Shown here piece by piece: positions 8,818 through 18,334 of a DNA stretch of 64,000 bases. The stretch is taken from assembly GCF_002245895.1 (NCBI RefSeq), contig NZ_NPJZ01000001.1:786001-850000 (forward strand), written 5' to 3'. The position numbers were made by a program, and so were the translations under genes. This DNA comes from Rhodococcus sp. OK302. GTDB taxonomy: Bacteria; Actinomycetota; Actinomycetes; Mycobacteriales; Mycobacteriaceae. Numbering within the stretch: position 1 is the stretch's first letter; each line of letters starts with the position of its first letter. The notes beneath the pieces are model-generated. The model did no database searches and was not told the origin of the DNA. It saw nothing but the letters and a program-made list of their open reading frames with translations.

Positions 8818-10497
8818 CGGATCTGCCATAGCTTCTGCGACGCTCGGGTACACGTCAACTTTCACGCCGCCGGCAGCTCCCGCGAGAACATCCCGAAACT
8901 GTCCCACATCACGGGCCACGCGGAACGTGATGTTCTTGCGCTCCAACGAATCGCGCAGCTGCGCCAACATCTGAGCCCCGCTCACATCGATGAACGGTGA
9001 TGTCTCGGCGTCGAGGATGATCATGCTCGTATCCTCGGTCACGAGGGCGTCGATCTGATCCCGAACATGGTCTGCGTTGGCAAAGAACAAGCCCGCTTCC
9101 ACCCGCACCACGATCACGCCGTCGGCAGGTTTCAACTCGGGATGACTGCTGATATCCACCCAACGTGTGCCCTCCTTCGCCAGTGCTGCCACGTGGGGTT
9201 TGGACACACGGTAGAGAAGCAACAACATCGATACCGCGATACCGATGATCAACCCGGGCAACGTATCGAAGAGCAGTACGCCGAACATCGCCGCAATGGC
9301 AGCGGCAAAATCTGCGCGAGCCGCCAACCCGTAGATGCTGCCCAATCGCCGCGTCCAGACCCGGTACAGCGCTGCGAGAGAAGAAAAATCGACAAGTTCT
9401 ATCACTGCGGCGATCACCACAGCTGAGAGCGTCGCTTCCGGAAGTTTTTCGAATAGACCAGTGAGAAACAGCAGTGTCACCACCGTCAGTACCGCAACCA
9501 CCAAGCCGCTGACCTGAGTCTTTGCGCCCGCACCGCCGTTGACCGCTGTCTTGGAAAGGCTTCCGTTGACAACCATGCCTGAACAGAGGCCCGCCCCCAG
9601 ATTCGCAGCACCCAACCCAGTCAACTCCCGGTTGGCGTCCACCGTGTATCCGGCTTTTGCTGCGTAAGTCTTTGCTGCACCCAGGCCTTCGGCAAAGCCG
9701 ATGAGCAACACACCGACCGCGGGCCCGATCAAATCCAGATAGTCCTCGGCGCGCACCCCCGACGGAAGCCCGACGCTCGGCAGACCGGCATCGATGTGTC
9801 CGACGATGTCGATTCCCCGATCGTCGAGGCCGAACAATGCAACAGCAGCGATGCCCAACAAGACAACGAGCAATGAGCCAGGTACCAGCGGAAGCCAGCG
9901 CTTGACCGCCAAAACAGCTGCCAAGCTGAGCAATCCGACGAATACCGTGAGACCGTCAGCGTTCCCCAACTCGCGCAGCACCGACCAGGCCTGAACGAAG
10001 AAGTTCCCTTCCCCCTTCTCCACTCCGAGCAACTTGGGTACCTGCCCGATGATGATGGTCAGGGCCAAGCCGACAATGAATCCTTTGAGCACCGGCTCGG
10101 AGATGAACGACGCAATGAACCCCATCCGAATAAATCCGGCGAACAGCCCCACTAGTCCGGTGACGATCGCCAGCGCCACGGACAGTGAGAGGAATCGTGA
10201 ATCATCGCCTCCAGCAAGGGGAGCGATCATCGCAGCGGACAATGCCGCTGTGGCGGACATCGGACCGACGATCAGATGGCGCGAACTACCCGCAGCGGCA
10301 TACAGGATGAGCGCCGGCACAGCTGCATACAGTCCGATAACAGGAGGAACTCCCGCGATGGTGGCGTAGGCCAATGCCTCCGGGACCAGGACGGCCCACA
10401 CCGTGAGACCAGCAATGATGTCCGGCCGAAGCCACGATCGTTGATATCCGGCCAACGAGCCGAACACCAACGGACTGCGGGCATGTTGCGGGCTCAT
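8806..10497 (-). CDS. SulP-family anion transporter with STAS domain
   Basis: A 563-residue protein. The N-terminal ~420 residues hold the SulP membrane core, with the signature region GLTVWAVLVPEALAYATIAG and about 10-12 membrane helices; the C-terminal ~120 residues form a cytosolic STAS domain (ADHVRDQIDALV, SPFIDVSGAQML). Family members move sulfate, bicarbonate or dicarboxylates. The start overlaps the stop of the upstream LysE-like gene by 4 bp, so it is the last gene of a three-gene operon. The substrate cannot be told from sequence. Confidence 0.9.
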   Translation of the reverse strand: MSPQHARSPLVFGSLAGYQRSWLRPDIIAGLTVWAVLVPEALAYATIAGVPPVIGLYAAVPALILYAAAGSSRHLIVGPMSATAALSAAMIAPLAGGDDSRFLSLSVALAIVTGLVGLFAGFIRMGFIASFISEPVLKGFIVGLALTIIIGQVPKLLGVEKGEGNFFVQAWSVLRELGNADGLTVFVGLLSLAAVLAVKRWLPLVPGSLLVVLLGIAAVALFGLDDRGIDIVGHIDAGLPSVGLPSGVRAEDYLDLIGPAVGVLLIGFAEGLGAAKTYAAKAGYTVDANRELTGLGAANLGAGLCSGMVVNGSLSKTAVNGGAGAKTQVSGLVVAVLTVVTLLFLTGLFEKLPEATLSAVVIAAVIELVDFSSLAALYRVWTRRLGSIYGLAARADFAAAIAAMFGVLLFDTLPGLIIGIAVSMLLLLYRVSKPHVAALAKEGTRWVDISSHPELKPADGVIVVRVEAGLFFANADHVRDQIDALVTEDTSMIILDAETSPFIDVSGAQMLAQLRDSLERKNITFRVARDVGQFRDVLAGAAGGVKVDVYPSVAEAMADPSPA

Positions 10498-11207
10498 AGC
10501 CCCTGGATTCCTTTACTGATCTGCATCGCCGCAATCAGGACGAGGAGTCCGACGTTCAGCAAGTGAGTGTTGGTTGCTATCCAGGTGCGAATCTTTTGGA
10601 GCGGCTCCGCTGCCTTCTCTTTCTTGATCAGGAGCAGTGCCACCGGAATCGCTACCGAGCTGGCCGATACCAGCGCGAACACAGCAGCGGCGGACCACTC
10701 CGCGGACGGGGACGCACTACTCAACCGAAAGTTCATTGCCGCCGCAATGGCACAGGACATGTCGATGGGATTGAGAACGAAAAGACCGAAGCCCAGAACA
10801 CCGGACCGCGCCGGCGTGAAATGTTCCACCGACTCCAAAATCTTGGGTAATTGCGGTGCTGCCGCTGCTACATCACCGGGACCGGACGCAGCTGCCATCG
10901 CCAGCACTCTCTTACGACTGCGGGTGTACACGAACCAGGCTCCGGTAAGGAGAACCGCACCGAGTATCAAGTGCAGTATGGGCACCCACAGTGGCGGTTC
11001 ATTGCGTTGACGAACTTGCAACGCCGTCAACACTGCAAATGAAACCGCCAGCGACACAATGATCCCGAGAAACCAGCCGAGAAGATACGCAATGCTGTTG
11101 ATCCGAGCGCGATCCGAAAACAGCACGGCAACAACGGCAACAACGGCCAAAGGGCTCATGATAATTCCGAGCGCTAGCGGAATCTGTTGCAATAAAAGCG
11201 ATCCCAT
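10494..11207 (-). CDS. GAP/SfLAP family (LysE-like) membrane protein
   Basis: A 237-residue protein with about six membrane segments and the N-terminal PLALGIIMSPLAVVAVVAVL signature of the GAP (sulfolipid/glycopeptidolipid-addressing) family. Members help place glycolipids at the cell surface in mycobacteria; related LysE proteins are exporters. It is the middle gene of an operon with a second family member 15 bp upstream and the SulP gene overlapping downstream. A central charged loop with alanine runs splits the two three-helix halves. Confidence 0.8.
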   Translation of the reverse strand: MGSLLLQQIPLALGIIMSPLAVVAVVAVLFSDRARINSIAYLLGWFLGIIVSLAVSFAVLTALQVRQRNEPPLWVPILHLILGAVLLTGAWFVYTRSRKRVLAMAAASGPGDVAAAAPQLPKILESVEHFTPARSGVLGFGLFVLNPIDMSCAIAAAMNFRLSSASPSAEWSAAAVFALVSASSVAIPVALLLIKKEKAAEPLQKIRTWIATNTHLLNVGLLVLIAAMQISKGIQGL

Positions 11208-11222
11208 TCCTACCTCCTCCGG

Positions 11223-11882
11223 TCAGAGACCGCCGATTCCTTTGCCGATCAGCACAACTCCGATAACCAAGATCAGTACGCTCATCACCGTCGTGTTGTT
11301 GCTCTGAAGCCAAACCTTCAACTGGGCCAACGGAGTACGCAGACGATCTGCAGCAACCAGATATCCGATCACGGGCACACACACCGTCGATGCCGCAATG
11401 ACGGCAAAGATTGCGATGGCAACGACTACCTGCCCCGTCGGCAGTGTCGCTGAACCGATTGAAATGCCGGCAGCGATACACATCATCAGGTTCTTCGGAT
11501 TGATCGCAGCCAAGGCAAACCCGAGGCCGAATCCCTTGGCCGCCGTCATATCGTCGATGGCCTGCATCCACTTCGGAGTTGCGTGTTCACCACCGCGGCC
11601 GCGCCATTGGATGGCGCCGAACACCAGGAGCAAGACGCCCAACGCGAGTTTGATCCATGAAACGACCACAGATGGCTCGTCGTCGGATTTTTGCAAACTA
11701 CTGGACAGCAATACGAATATCACTGTTGCGACAACAATTCCGAGCACCCATCCCAATGCGAAACCAATGCTGGTACTGCCAGCTCGCTTCGACAAGAGCA
11801 TCAAAATGGCTGCGATAATCGGTATGGGTGAAACTGCAACACCCACAGCAAGTGGCAGTAGATCGCCGATGACAGAACCCAT
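11223..11882 (-). CDS. GAP/SfLAP family (LysE-like) membrane protein, second copy
   Basis: A 219-residue, six-helix paralogue of the downstream gene: LPLAVGVAVSPIPIIAAILM at the N terminus, GFGLGFALAAINPKNLMM in the middle and NNTTVMSVLILVIGVVLIG at the C terminus. The aligned NP motif (AINPKNLM here, VLNPIDMS in the neighbour) is the LysE-like repeat signature. It opens the operon; the 164-bp gap to the divergent DUF1254 gene holds the promoter. Two adjacent paralogues may form a heteromer. Confidence 0.8.
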   Translation of the reverse strand: MGSVIGDLLPLAVGVAVSPIPIIAAILMLLSKRAGSTSIGFALGWVLGIVVATVIFVLLSSSLQKSDDEPSVVVSWIKLALGVLLLVFGAIQWRGRGGEHATPKWMQAIDDMTAAKGFGLGFALAAINPKNLMMCIAAGISIGSATLPTGQVVVAIAIFAVIAASTVCVPVIGYLVAADRLRTPLAQLKVWLQSNNTTVMSVLILVIGVVLIGKGIGGL

Positions 11883-12046
11883 GCGTGCCTCTTTCTCTCC
11901 CGCTAGACAATAGGGAGAGGTGTCCGATCAGGCCTCACACGAAAGGGATGAAAGTCGTGAGCGCAACAGATTCATCCCTGACAGGTGAAGCGTCTGCGAT
12001 GCGCACGAGTGATGCTGGAACTCACCATCGGAATAGGAGTGCCAGC

Positions 12047-13450
12047 ATGAGCGACAGCCCAGCGGGAATCGGAATCCCCGATCAGATTACAACGCCTCTC
12101 GGAACATTCGATTTCTTCGACGGTGTACCTCTACCCGAGACCACACGCAAGCTGTACGACGGTCTGGACTTCATACGCGGCGTCGACGTGTTTCTCAATG
12201 CCGTTCCGGGAGCATCCCTGGTCGCGATGCGACGCGGATTCCGCAGTGTCGGGGTAGACGGGCTCAATGTTCTCGGCCTCACCGATCCACGCGCGAACTC
12301 GAACAGCTACTTCCTGACGCCGAATACCGAAACTGCCTACGGGACAATGTTCATCGATCTCCACGACGGCCCAGTGGTCATCGAGCCGCCGACGAACTCA
12401 CTGTGCGTCGTCGACGATTTCTGGTTCCGCTATGTCGCGGATATGGGGATCGCCGGGCCGGACAAGGGAGAGGGCGGAAAGTACCTGTTCCTGCCACCCG
12501 GCTACGACGGAGTCGAGCCTGACGGCTACTACGTCTACCGGACCGCGACCTACACCAACTGGGTTGTGTTCCGCGCACTCGCAGGCATCGACGCCATCAA
12601 GCAGACTCGCGTCTATCGTTTGGCCGATGCGGAAAATCCGCCGGCGATGACATTCGTCAATCTTGCCGAACAAGTACTGAATACGGTGCACTCGAACGAC
12701 TTCTCCTTCTTCGAAGAGGTTGATGAACTGGTTCAGGAAGAACCTGCCGGTACCCTCGACCCCGAGCGCGCCGGGCAACTCGCCGGGATCGGCATCGAAC
12801 ACGGGCGCACCTTTGCACCGGACACACGACTGAAAAACATCCTCGATACGGCGGCGACAACTGCGGCGGGAATCAGCCGTGCACTGGCCTTCTTCCCGCG
12901 AAGCCCGGAAAATTTTGTGTTCGAGGGTGCATCGTGGAAAGAAGCATTTGTCGGTGGCAGTTACGAATTTCTCGGCAACCACGCACGATTACTGGACGCA
13001 CGCACTCAATTCCACTACTTAGCCACCGTCATCACGCCGGCGATGGCCCACGCACAGGTCGGGGCGGGGTCCGCTTACACATATACCGCTCAAGACTCGA
13101 ATGGTCGTCTACTCGACGGCGGCAAGGCCTATCGGTTGGTACTCCCCCCGAATCCGCCGGCCAAAAACTTCTGGTCAGTCGACATCTACGACACTCAAAC
13201 CCGGTCGCTTCTGCAAACCGACAACCCTTACCCGAGCCTCATGAGCTTGAGCGGGACTGTCGCCGAAGAACAGGATGGTTCACTTGTTCTCTGGTTCGGT
13301 CCGAGTGCGCCGGAAGGCAAGGAAGCGAACTGGATTCAGACCGTCCCCGACAAGAGTTGGTTTCCGATAATCCGTCTCTACGGTCCACTTCAACCATGGT
13401 TCGACAAGGCCTGGCAGCCCGGTGAGATCGAAGAAACTTCACAGGACTGA
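12047..13450 (+). CDS. DUF1254/DUF1214 domain protein
   Basis: A 467-residue protein with DUF1254 (about residues 40-180; LTPNTETAYGTMFIDL, DDFWFRYVADMG) and DUF1214 (about 330-450; NPPAKNFWSVDIYDTQTRSL, WFPIIRLYGPLQPWF). Such proteins are widespread in mycolata and have no settled function. The start at 12047 has AGGAG upstream; in-frame codons further up (11948, 11885) give a poorly conserved extension reaching into the promoter region. No signal peptide is evident from the chosen start. Confidence 0.8.
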   Translation: MSDSPAGIGIPDQITTPLGTFDFFDGVPLPETTRKLYDGLDFIRGVDVFLNAVPGASLVAMRRGFRSVGVDGLNVLGLTDPRANSNSYFLTPNTETAYGTMFIDLHDGPVVIEPPTNSLCVVDDFWFRYVADMGIAGPDKGEGGKYLFLPPGYDGVEPDGYYVYRTATYTNWVVFRALAGIDAIKQTRVYRLADAENPPAMTFVNLAEQVLNTVHSNDFSFFEEVDELVQEEPAGTLDPERAGQLAGIGIEHGRTFAPDTRLKNILDTAATTAAGISRALAFFPRSPENFVFEGASWKEAFVGGSYEFLGNHARLLDARTQFHYLATVITPAMAHAQVGAGSAYTYTAQDSNGRLLDGGKAYRLVLPPNPPAKNFWSVDIYDTQTRSLLQTDNPYPSLMSLSGTVAEEQDGSLVLWFGPSAPEGKEANWIQTVPDKSWFPIIRLYGPLQPWFDKAWQPGEIEETSQD

Positions 13451-13549
13451 CAGCCCAGCCATTCACCCGAATTGGATGACGCATTGCCTGGCAGAGCGCG
13501 CCAAACTTGATGGGATACAACGTACGTCGGAGAGGCAGGAGTGCAAGGA

Positions 13550-13762
13550 ATGAATGCTCCCACTCGCTACCAGTTCCTCATCGACGGCGAAGTATCCGAC
13601 CGAGTGAAAGCCGCGTTCCCCGAGTTGGCCGTAGCGCCCGCTGCCGGCGGTTTCACCAGCCTCTACGGGCCCGTCGCCAATCACACTGCTATGCGGAGCA
13701 TTATGGCCCGACTCGACTCGTTGGGCCTGACGGTAGCCGAATTACGCAGGCTGCCAGACTGA
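13550..13762 (+). CDS. Small hypothetical protein
   Basis: A 70-residue protein not matched to a family I recognise. It begins MNAPTRYQFLIDGEVSDRV and ends with a helix containing MARLDSLGLTVAELRRL; the middle GGFTSLYGPVANHTAM could be a turn or binding loop. The layout (N-terminal YQFLIDG, central strand-turn, C-terminal helix) resembles small ferredoxin-like-fold proteins. AGGAG at 13537-13541 supports the ATG at 13550. Followed by a strong terminator, so it is a single-gene unit. Confidence 0.65.
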   Translation: MNAPTRYQFLIDGEVSDRVKAAFPELAVAPAAGGFTSLYGPVANHTAMRSIMARLDSLGLTVAELRRLPD

Positions 13763-13775
13763 TCGACGTCAAGCG

Positions 13776-13809
13776 TCTGGCCCCGACCGTCGTAACGGTC
13801 GGGGCCAGA
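13776..13809. terminator. Rho-independent terminator
   Basis: A perfect 15-bp stem (13776-13790 with 13795-13809) and 4-nt loop CGTA directly after the small gene. There is no strong T tract, but the stem is GC-rich. It could serve both the plus-strand gene and the converging membrane-protein gene. Confidence 0.8.
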
Positions 13810-13828
13810 GGCCTACACGCGTGACGAT

Positions 13829-14239
13829 CTACGCGGTATCCCACGTTGCAACAGCCCAGATGACCACAACGTCAAGAGCAATCACCAGGATCGACCACAT
13901 CGGATAGTAGGGCAGCCACAGGAAATTCGCGATGATCGAGATTGACGCAATCACGATTGCCGCAGCTCGAGCCCACACTGCACCGGTGAAGAGTCCCAGC
14001 GCCACCAGAATTCCAATGATGCCCAGGACGATATGGATCCAACCCCACGTCGAAATATCGAACTTGTAGGTGTAGTTGATTCCGACGACAAACAGATTGT
14101 TGTCGGCAACTGCCGCGATGCCCTGAAGCAAAGCAACAATGCCGGCGGTCAACAGCAGAATTGCCGCTGCGAACGTCGTACCAACCGCGAAGCCCTGTTT
14201 GACAGGGTGCTCCGCGGGTTCTCGCGGTGGAGCAGTCAT
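13829..14239 (-). CDS. Four-helix membrane protein, DUF7144-like
   Basis: A 136-residue protein with four hydrophobic helices at about residues 18-42, 64-84, 88-108 and 112-132. Residues WGWIHIVLG and the helix ending FLWLPYYPMWSI are typical of small actinobacterial membrane proteins annotated DUF7144. Function unknown. It is monocistronic and divergent from the thioesterase gene. Confidence 0.7.
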   Translation of the reverse strand: MTAPPREPAEHPVKQGFAVGTTFAAAILLLTAGIVALLQGIAAVADNNLFVVGINYTYKFDISTWGWIHIVLGIIGILVALGLFTGAVWARAAAIVIASISIIANFLWLPYYPMWSILVIALDVVVIWAVATWDTA

Positions 14240-14367
14240 GAGCGTTCCTTTCGACGAGGATGCACTTCCATCTCAGTCTCGAGTGCTGGCTCGGTGAAGG
14301 CATCACCCGTCGAGGATGAACCGCACACGCCGGGGTTCAGCGAAATCTGACCGGGTATGGCAATCGT

Positions 14368-15129
14368 GTGAATAGCCCCCGAGAGGACCACGCTCCATTA
14401 GCGCCGCTACCTCATGCCGGACACATCTTCGAAGCCTCCTGGCCTGTCCGCACCGGCGATATCCACAGCGATCGACGCCTCCGCCTCGATGCGATAGCCC
14501 GCTACCTTCAGGATGTGGGTTTCGACAATCTCATAGCGTCCGACGCGCTGGATATACATCCGACGTGGGTTGTCCGCCGCACAGTGATCGATGTAGTCAG
14601 GCCGATCAGGTGGCCTGATCGGGTGCATCTGCGACGCTGGTGTACCGGGATATCCCGCAAATGGTGCTCCATGCGGGTACGTATCGACTCCGACGACGGA
14701 GGCCTGGTGGAAACTGAAGGCTTCTGGATCAACGTCGACCCGAAAACCGGGATGCCCGCGCGGATAAGCGAACGGTTCACTCGAGAACTCGACTCCACTG
14801 TCGTTGACCAGCACCTGCACTGGCATCGCTGGATTACCCCGGAGGCGAGTGACGCGCCGGAACGATCTTTCCCATTGCGCGCCAGCGATTTCGATCCGTT
14901 CGACCATGTGAATAACGCGGTCTACTGGCAGCCGGCCGAAGAAGCAATGGGAGAAGATCTGCGAGAGAAGCCATTTCGATCGATCATCGAATATTCACAG
15001 CCCATTACTCGAGGTGAGCAGGTAACCGTATGCGAGCGTGCGGACGGCAGAACCCTCGACATCGACGTGGATGGGGAAACTCGTGCATCTGCGCGCTGGT
15101 TTCCACTCGCGCAGGTCTTTCAGGGCTGA
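14368..15129 (+). CDS. Acyl-ACP thioesterase family protein
   Basis: A 253-residue double hot-dog protein. The N-terminal domain holds VRTGDIHSDRRLRLDAIARY and the second holds RASDFDPFDHVNNAVYW, with the D/N/H residues used for catalysis in this family. The enzyme would release fatty acids from acyl carrier protein or acyl-CoA. The start is GTG at 14368 with no strong ribosome site, so the true start is uncertain by a few codons. The 3' end overlaps the convergent CHAP gene by 10 bp. Confidence 0.8.
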   Translation: MNSPREDHAPLAPLPHAGHIFEASWPVRTGDIHSDRRLRLDAIARYLQDVGFDNLIASDALDIHPTWVVRRTVIDVVRPIRWPDRVHLRRWCTGISRKWCSMRVRIDSDDGGLVETEGFWINVDPKTGMPARISERFTRELDSTVVDQHLHWHRWITPEASDAPERSFPLRASDFDPFDHVNNAVYWQPAEEAMGEDLREKPFRSIIEYSQPITRGEQVTVCERADGRTLDIDVDGETRASARWFPLAQVFQG

Positions 15130-15755
15130 AGCTTTCCGAACCCGACGACTGCGGAATCCGACGCCCAATCCAGGTCGTGAACCCGCACCTTGCCGAACTC
15201 GTTGCCGCCGACAGTAGTCGCGTTGTCACCATCAACCGCTACAACGATATTGGTGTGCTGCCCAGCCCATCGTGAACTGTCGTAGATCACGACGTCACCC
15301 ACCTCGGGCGTGTAGCCGCTACCGTTTTCGACGTAGGCACCGATACCTTGGTAGTACTCCTGGAGCGTATAGACGCCGGGGATACGCCAACTCCCCGAAT
15401 TGGGGTTGGACAGTGGGCGGCCCGCTTCACGCATGATCCAGCTGACAAAGTCTGCACACCATTCTTCGTCGATACCGTCTGAGTAGTAGGTACCCGGACG
15501 GTCCTGCCCTTGCTCCGCGTCCAGAAGTTGCAGCACCGCCGTTTGATCGGCCGATAATGCACTGGTGTCGATGGCCGGGAAATCTGCGGTATCCCAGGGC
15601 AAATAGCGAGACGGCGCGATCCACACCACAACGATCCCTACGGCGACGACAGCAAGCGCCAGAGCAGTAGCAATCCACAACACCACTCTGCTGCGGCTGC
15701 GGGCTTGTTGGCTCAGTGGTTCGCTCACCCCAACGAGTGTGCCAGCTCGGGCCAT
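15120..15755 (-). CDS. Membrane-anchored CHAP-domain amidase/peptidase
   Basis: A 211-residue protein with one N-terminal membrane anchor (about residues 24-46) and an external CHAP (NlpC/P60-like) domain: DEEWCADFVSWIM carries the nucleophile cysteine and AGQHTNIVVAV the histidine, with GDVVIYD between. CHAP proteins cleave peptidoglycan peptide or amide bonds. A GTG ten codons or so inside could be an alternative start. It is divergent from the two-gene hypothetical operon. Confidence 0.8.
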   Translation of the reverse strand: MARAGTLVGVSEPLSQQARSRSRVVLWIATALALAVVAVGIVVVWIAPSRYLPWDTADFPAIDTSALSADQTAVLQLLDAEQGQDRPGTYYSDGIDEEWCADFVSWIMREAGRPLSNPNSGSWRIPGVYTLQEYYQGIGAYVENGSGYTPEVGDVVIYDSSRWAGQHTNIVVAVDGDNATTVGGNEFGKVRVHDLDWASDSAVVGFGKLQP

Positions 15756-15862
15756 GTCAGAACGGCGGTTGATCTGCCGGCGATGACGGAGCCTCGAACT
15801 GCGGTATGTCGGAACCGTGGCCTACCGTGAGCAGAACACCTCCGGAGACAGGAGAACACCCG

Positions 15863-16321
15863 ATGCGTGATGGATTTCGCTTACCGGGCTACGGCGGCGC
15901 CGCCGTCTTCCTGCGCAGCCATGCTGTCCCAGCACGAATGCTCGAGACCGATGCTCCGAGCCTCGTATTCGACGTGGGTTTACTGAGTCCCGACGAGTAC
16001 AACCAGTATCTGGGGCGACCCGTCAGTGAGGGATTTGTCGAGCGCCTCGCAACGTTCTTCTTCCATGCAGCCGCCGACTTCCATCCCGAGCAGTCACTGC
16101 CGGTATTCACCGATGAAACCCTCGGACTCGCAATCTCCGCCCGTTCCAGCACTGACCTCCGGGTGGAACTTGAATTCTCACTCTCCGAGGATGCTGATTC
16201 CGATGACTCGGCACGAGACGAATTGAACTTCGAGACAAGCAGAGTCGTCCTTGCAGCGTCAGCTCAATCGGTCTGCCAACTCAGCGGCCGGGCAAGCACC
16301 CACTTCGACGGCGAGGTATGA
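15863..16321 (+). CDS. Hypothetical protein, first of a coupled pair
   Basis: A 152-residue soluble protein I cannot assign. It starts MRDGFRLPGYGGAAVFL and carries an acidic stretch (EDADSDDSARDE). The ATG at 15863 follows GGAG; a codon at 15806 is in frame but without a ribosome site. Its stop overlaps the next start as ATGA. The pair may form a complex, but no catalytic motif is visible. Confidence 0.6.
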   Translation: MRDGFRLPGYGGAAVFLRSHAVPARMLETDAPSLVFDVGLLSPDEYNQYLGRPVSEGFVERLATFFFHAAADFHPEQSLPVFTDETLGLAISARSSTDLRVELEFSLSEDADSDDSARDELNFETSRVVLAASAQSVCQLSGRASTHFDGEV

Positions 16322-16920
16322 CCGTGGGATTTCTCTTCGAACTCCTCGACCTCCCCGAAGGTAGCCGGATGACGGACCTGTGGAACAACAGTTGGACCGA
16401 CGAAGCCGTGGGAGAGGAAATTGCGACGGGCCACTTCATTCACCTCGGCGACGATCAACATGTTGACGTCGAGACGGACTTTCTGAGCAGCCATCTACCG
16501 TTTCATGTCGCAGGATTCGGCGGTGTCTTTCCCGACGGCAAGCCATGGATGTTTATCATGCAAAAGGCGCCGGCAGATATCGCGATTCTCCTTCGCGGTC
16601 AAGATGATCCGCATGCGATGCTGCGTGAGGCCCTCGATCGGGCGATGGAATTCAACCCGGCGGCGATCGTCGCGGAAGAGTTGTCGTGGCACCAGTCGGA
16701 CCTCGTGAGCGTCTACGAGGACGAAGGCCTGCCGGGGTCCCTTGTCCAAGAATGGTCCATAGCCGATCTACTTCGTGGACTTCTGGCGCAATGCTGTGGT
16801 GCCGACTTGGCCGATGTTGTCGCGGGTTTCCCGGACTGCGCGTTTCCGCACACCGCACATCGCTGCGAGGATGACGTCTTCAGCGACATCTTTGCGCAGT
16901 GGGTGGCCGGCCTGCAGTGA
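16318..16920 (+). CDS. Hypothetical protein, second of a coupled pair
   Basis: A 200-residue, acidic, apparently cytosolic protein without a family I recognise. Features include three cysteines or more in the C-terminal third (QCCGADL, FPDCAF, HRCEDD) and a tryptophan-rich central part. Translationally coupled to the preceding gene through ATGA. Both products are acidic and lack export signals. Ends 14 bp before the converging M23 gene. Confidence 0.6.
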   Translation: MTVGFLFELLDLPEGSRMTDLWNNSWTDEAVGEEIATGHFIHLGDDQHVDVETDFLSSHLPFHVAGFGGVFPDGKPWMFIMQKAPADIAILLRGQDDPHAMLREALDRAMEFNPAAIVAEELSWHQSDLVSVYEDEGLPGSLVQEWSIADLLRGLLAQCCGADLADVVAGFPDCAFPHTAHRCEDDVFSDIFAQWVAGLQ

Positions 16921-16934
16921 GCGAGACACTCAGC

Positions 16935-18242
16935 CTAAGGGAAATTGACAATCGCCAGGTTGAGCGGCATTTCATTGGTCCGCGACTCCGGCTTCGGCAA
17001 CTTGCCCTGAAGGAACGTCCCACTCAGGTAGTCGTCTGCATCCGCGATCTGCTGCGGCGCAACCTGCCCGTCGTAACCAAAGCTCTCGAGTTCGTACGGC
17101 AGCGAATCCGCCTCGAGCAGGCTCGGTCCGTTCATCAGCTGAAAATGCAGATGTGAAGCATTGGCGTTGCCGGTGTTTCCGAGCCTTCCGAGCACCTGAC
17201 CTTCGGTCACCTTGTCACCGGGTTTGACCTTGACCGACCCGGAGATCATGTGGGCGTACATTGCGTACACGCCGTCACCCAGATCGAGCACAACGTGATT
17301 CCCGTCGACATTCTCGACAGTCAATTTCGCTGCCAATGCCGGGTTACTGGCGGGCAGGACGCCCGGAGCATTCGCCTCCATACCGTCGAGGATCGAGACC
17401 ACCGTGGCGTCCGCAACGGCAAGAATATCGGTCCCGTAGTCGACGTAGCTCTCATTGTCGGTCTTGTCACCGGCATAGAACTCGCCCTGGTCATTGGTGC
17501 GCTTCCAGTCGATCGCGAAGCGCTGACTGTTGTTCAGTTTGCCGTTGACCGACATCACCGAACTGCGATGCGGGAAACCTGGTTCGCAGCAACCGTTGAG
17601 CGCAATCCAGTTGTCACCACGCACCGGTGGCGAAATGACCGGCACGGTCTGCGTGGAGAAAGCGACCGGCATTGCCAGATAGTCGATGGGCCCGGGCGCA
17701 CCGAATGCCGGTGAGGCAGCACCGGTTCCGTAGAGATGGTGCAATACAGCCTTTGGCGCCTGGTCGAGCGAGTCCAGCGTGAAGTCGATGAACAGGACAC
17801 GACTCTCCTGCGGCGGGATCGCAGCGCTGTCGACGTAGCCCGCGGGCAGGTCGCGCAGTCGATTGCAGTTGCCGAAGACGCACGTCGGATCTACCAGTGC
17901 CGAACCGGAGAAACTGGCAATGATTTTTGTCGGATCAGTTCCGTCGACTACATCGATCTTGTCCAGGCTCGCCGGCACCTTGGTGGCGTTGGTGAGTTGC
18001 AGATCGTAGGCAACGTGATACTTGCCGTCGGTTCCCCGGAACGGCAGCGGCGAATTCCCGATCGCGTTGAGGGTGAGCGCGGTAAACGCATCCGGAACGC
18101 TCACGCCGACAACGGAACCGGCCGGTGGCGACGCGGTTGTGTTTGTCGAATCAGTGCCGGAGTCCGACGAACATCCGGCCGCAGCAAGGGCGACCGTGGC
18201 TATCAGCGAGACGAAAAGGATGGGCACGCGGCGTATGAGCAC
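16935..18242 (-). CDS. M23 (LytM-type) metallopeptidase-fold lipoprotein
   Basis: A 435-residue lipoprotein: signal peptide with lipobox ALAAAGC, a Ser/Thr-rich linker, an N-terminal beta domain (about 45-170) and a C-terminal M23 domain (about 225-390). NHVVLDLGDG and ASHLHFQLMNG give the zinc-ligand histidines of LytM-type peptidases. It would act outside the membrane on cell-wall peptides or as a scaffold. A paralogue with the same layout lies at 43024-44274. Monocistronic and divergent from the RibD-like gene. Confidence 0.85.
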   Translation of the reverse strand: MLIRRVPILFVSLIATVALAAAGCSSDSGTDSTNTTASPPAGSVVGVSVPDAFTALTLNAIGNSPLPFRGTDGKYHVAYDLQLTNATKVPASLDKIDVVDGTDPTKIIASFSGSALVDPTCVFGNCNRLRDLPAGYVDSAAIPPQESRVLFIDFTLDSLDQAPKAVLHHLYGTGAASPAFGAPGPIDYLAMPVAFSTQTVPVISPPVRGDNWIALNGCCEPGFPHRSSVMSVNGKLNNSQRFAIDWKRTNDQGEFYAGDKTDNESYVDYGTDILAVADATVVSILDGMEANAPGVLPASNPALAAKLTVENVDGNHVVLDLGDGVYAMYAHMISGSVKVKPGDKVTEGQVLGRLGNTGNANASHLHFQLMNGPSLLEADSLPYELESFGYDGQVAPQQIADADDYLSGTFLQGKLPKPESRTNEMPLNLAIVNFP

Positions 18243-18334
18243 GGCGGATCTCCGTTTCTTCGGTTCGCAAGAACCTACCAGGCCATAGCCGACTATTCGG
18301 ACTCATTCCACTCCGGAGCGGTAGACTTGCGGCC

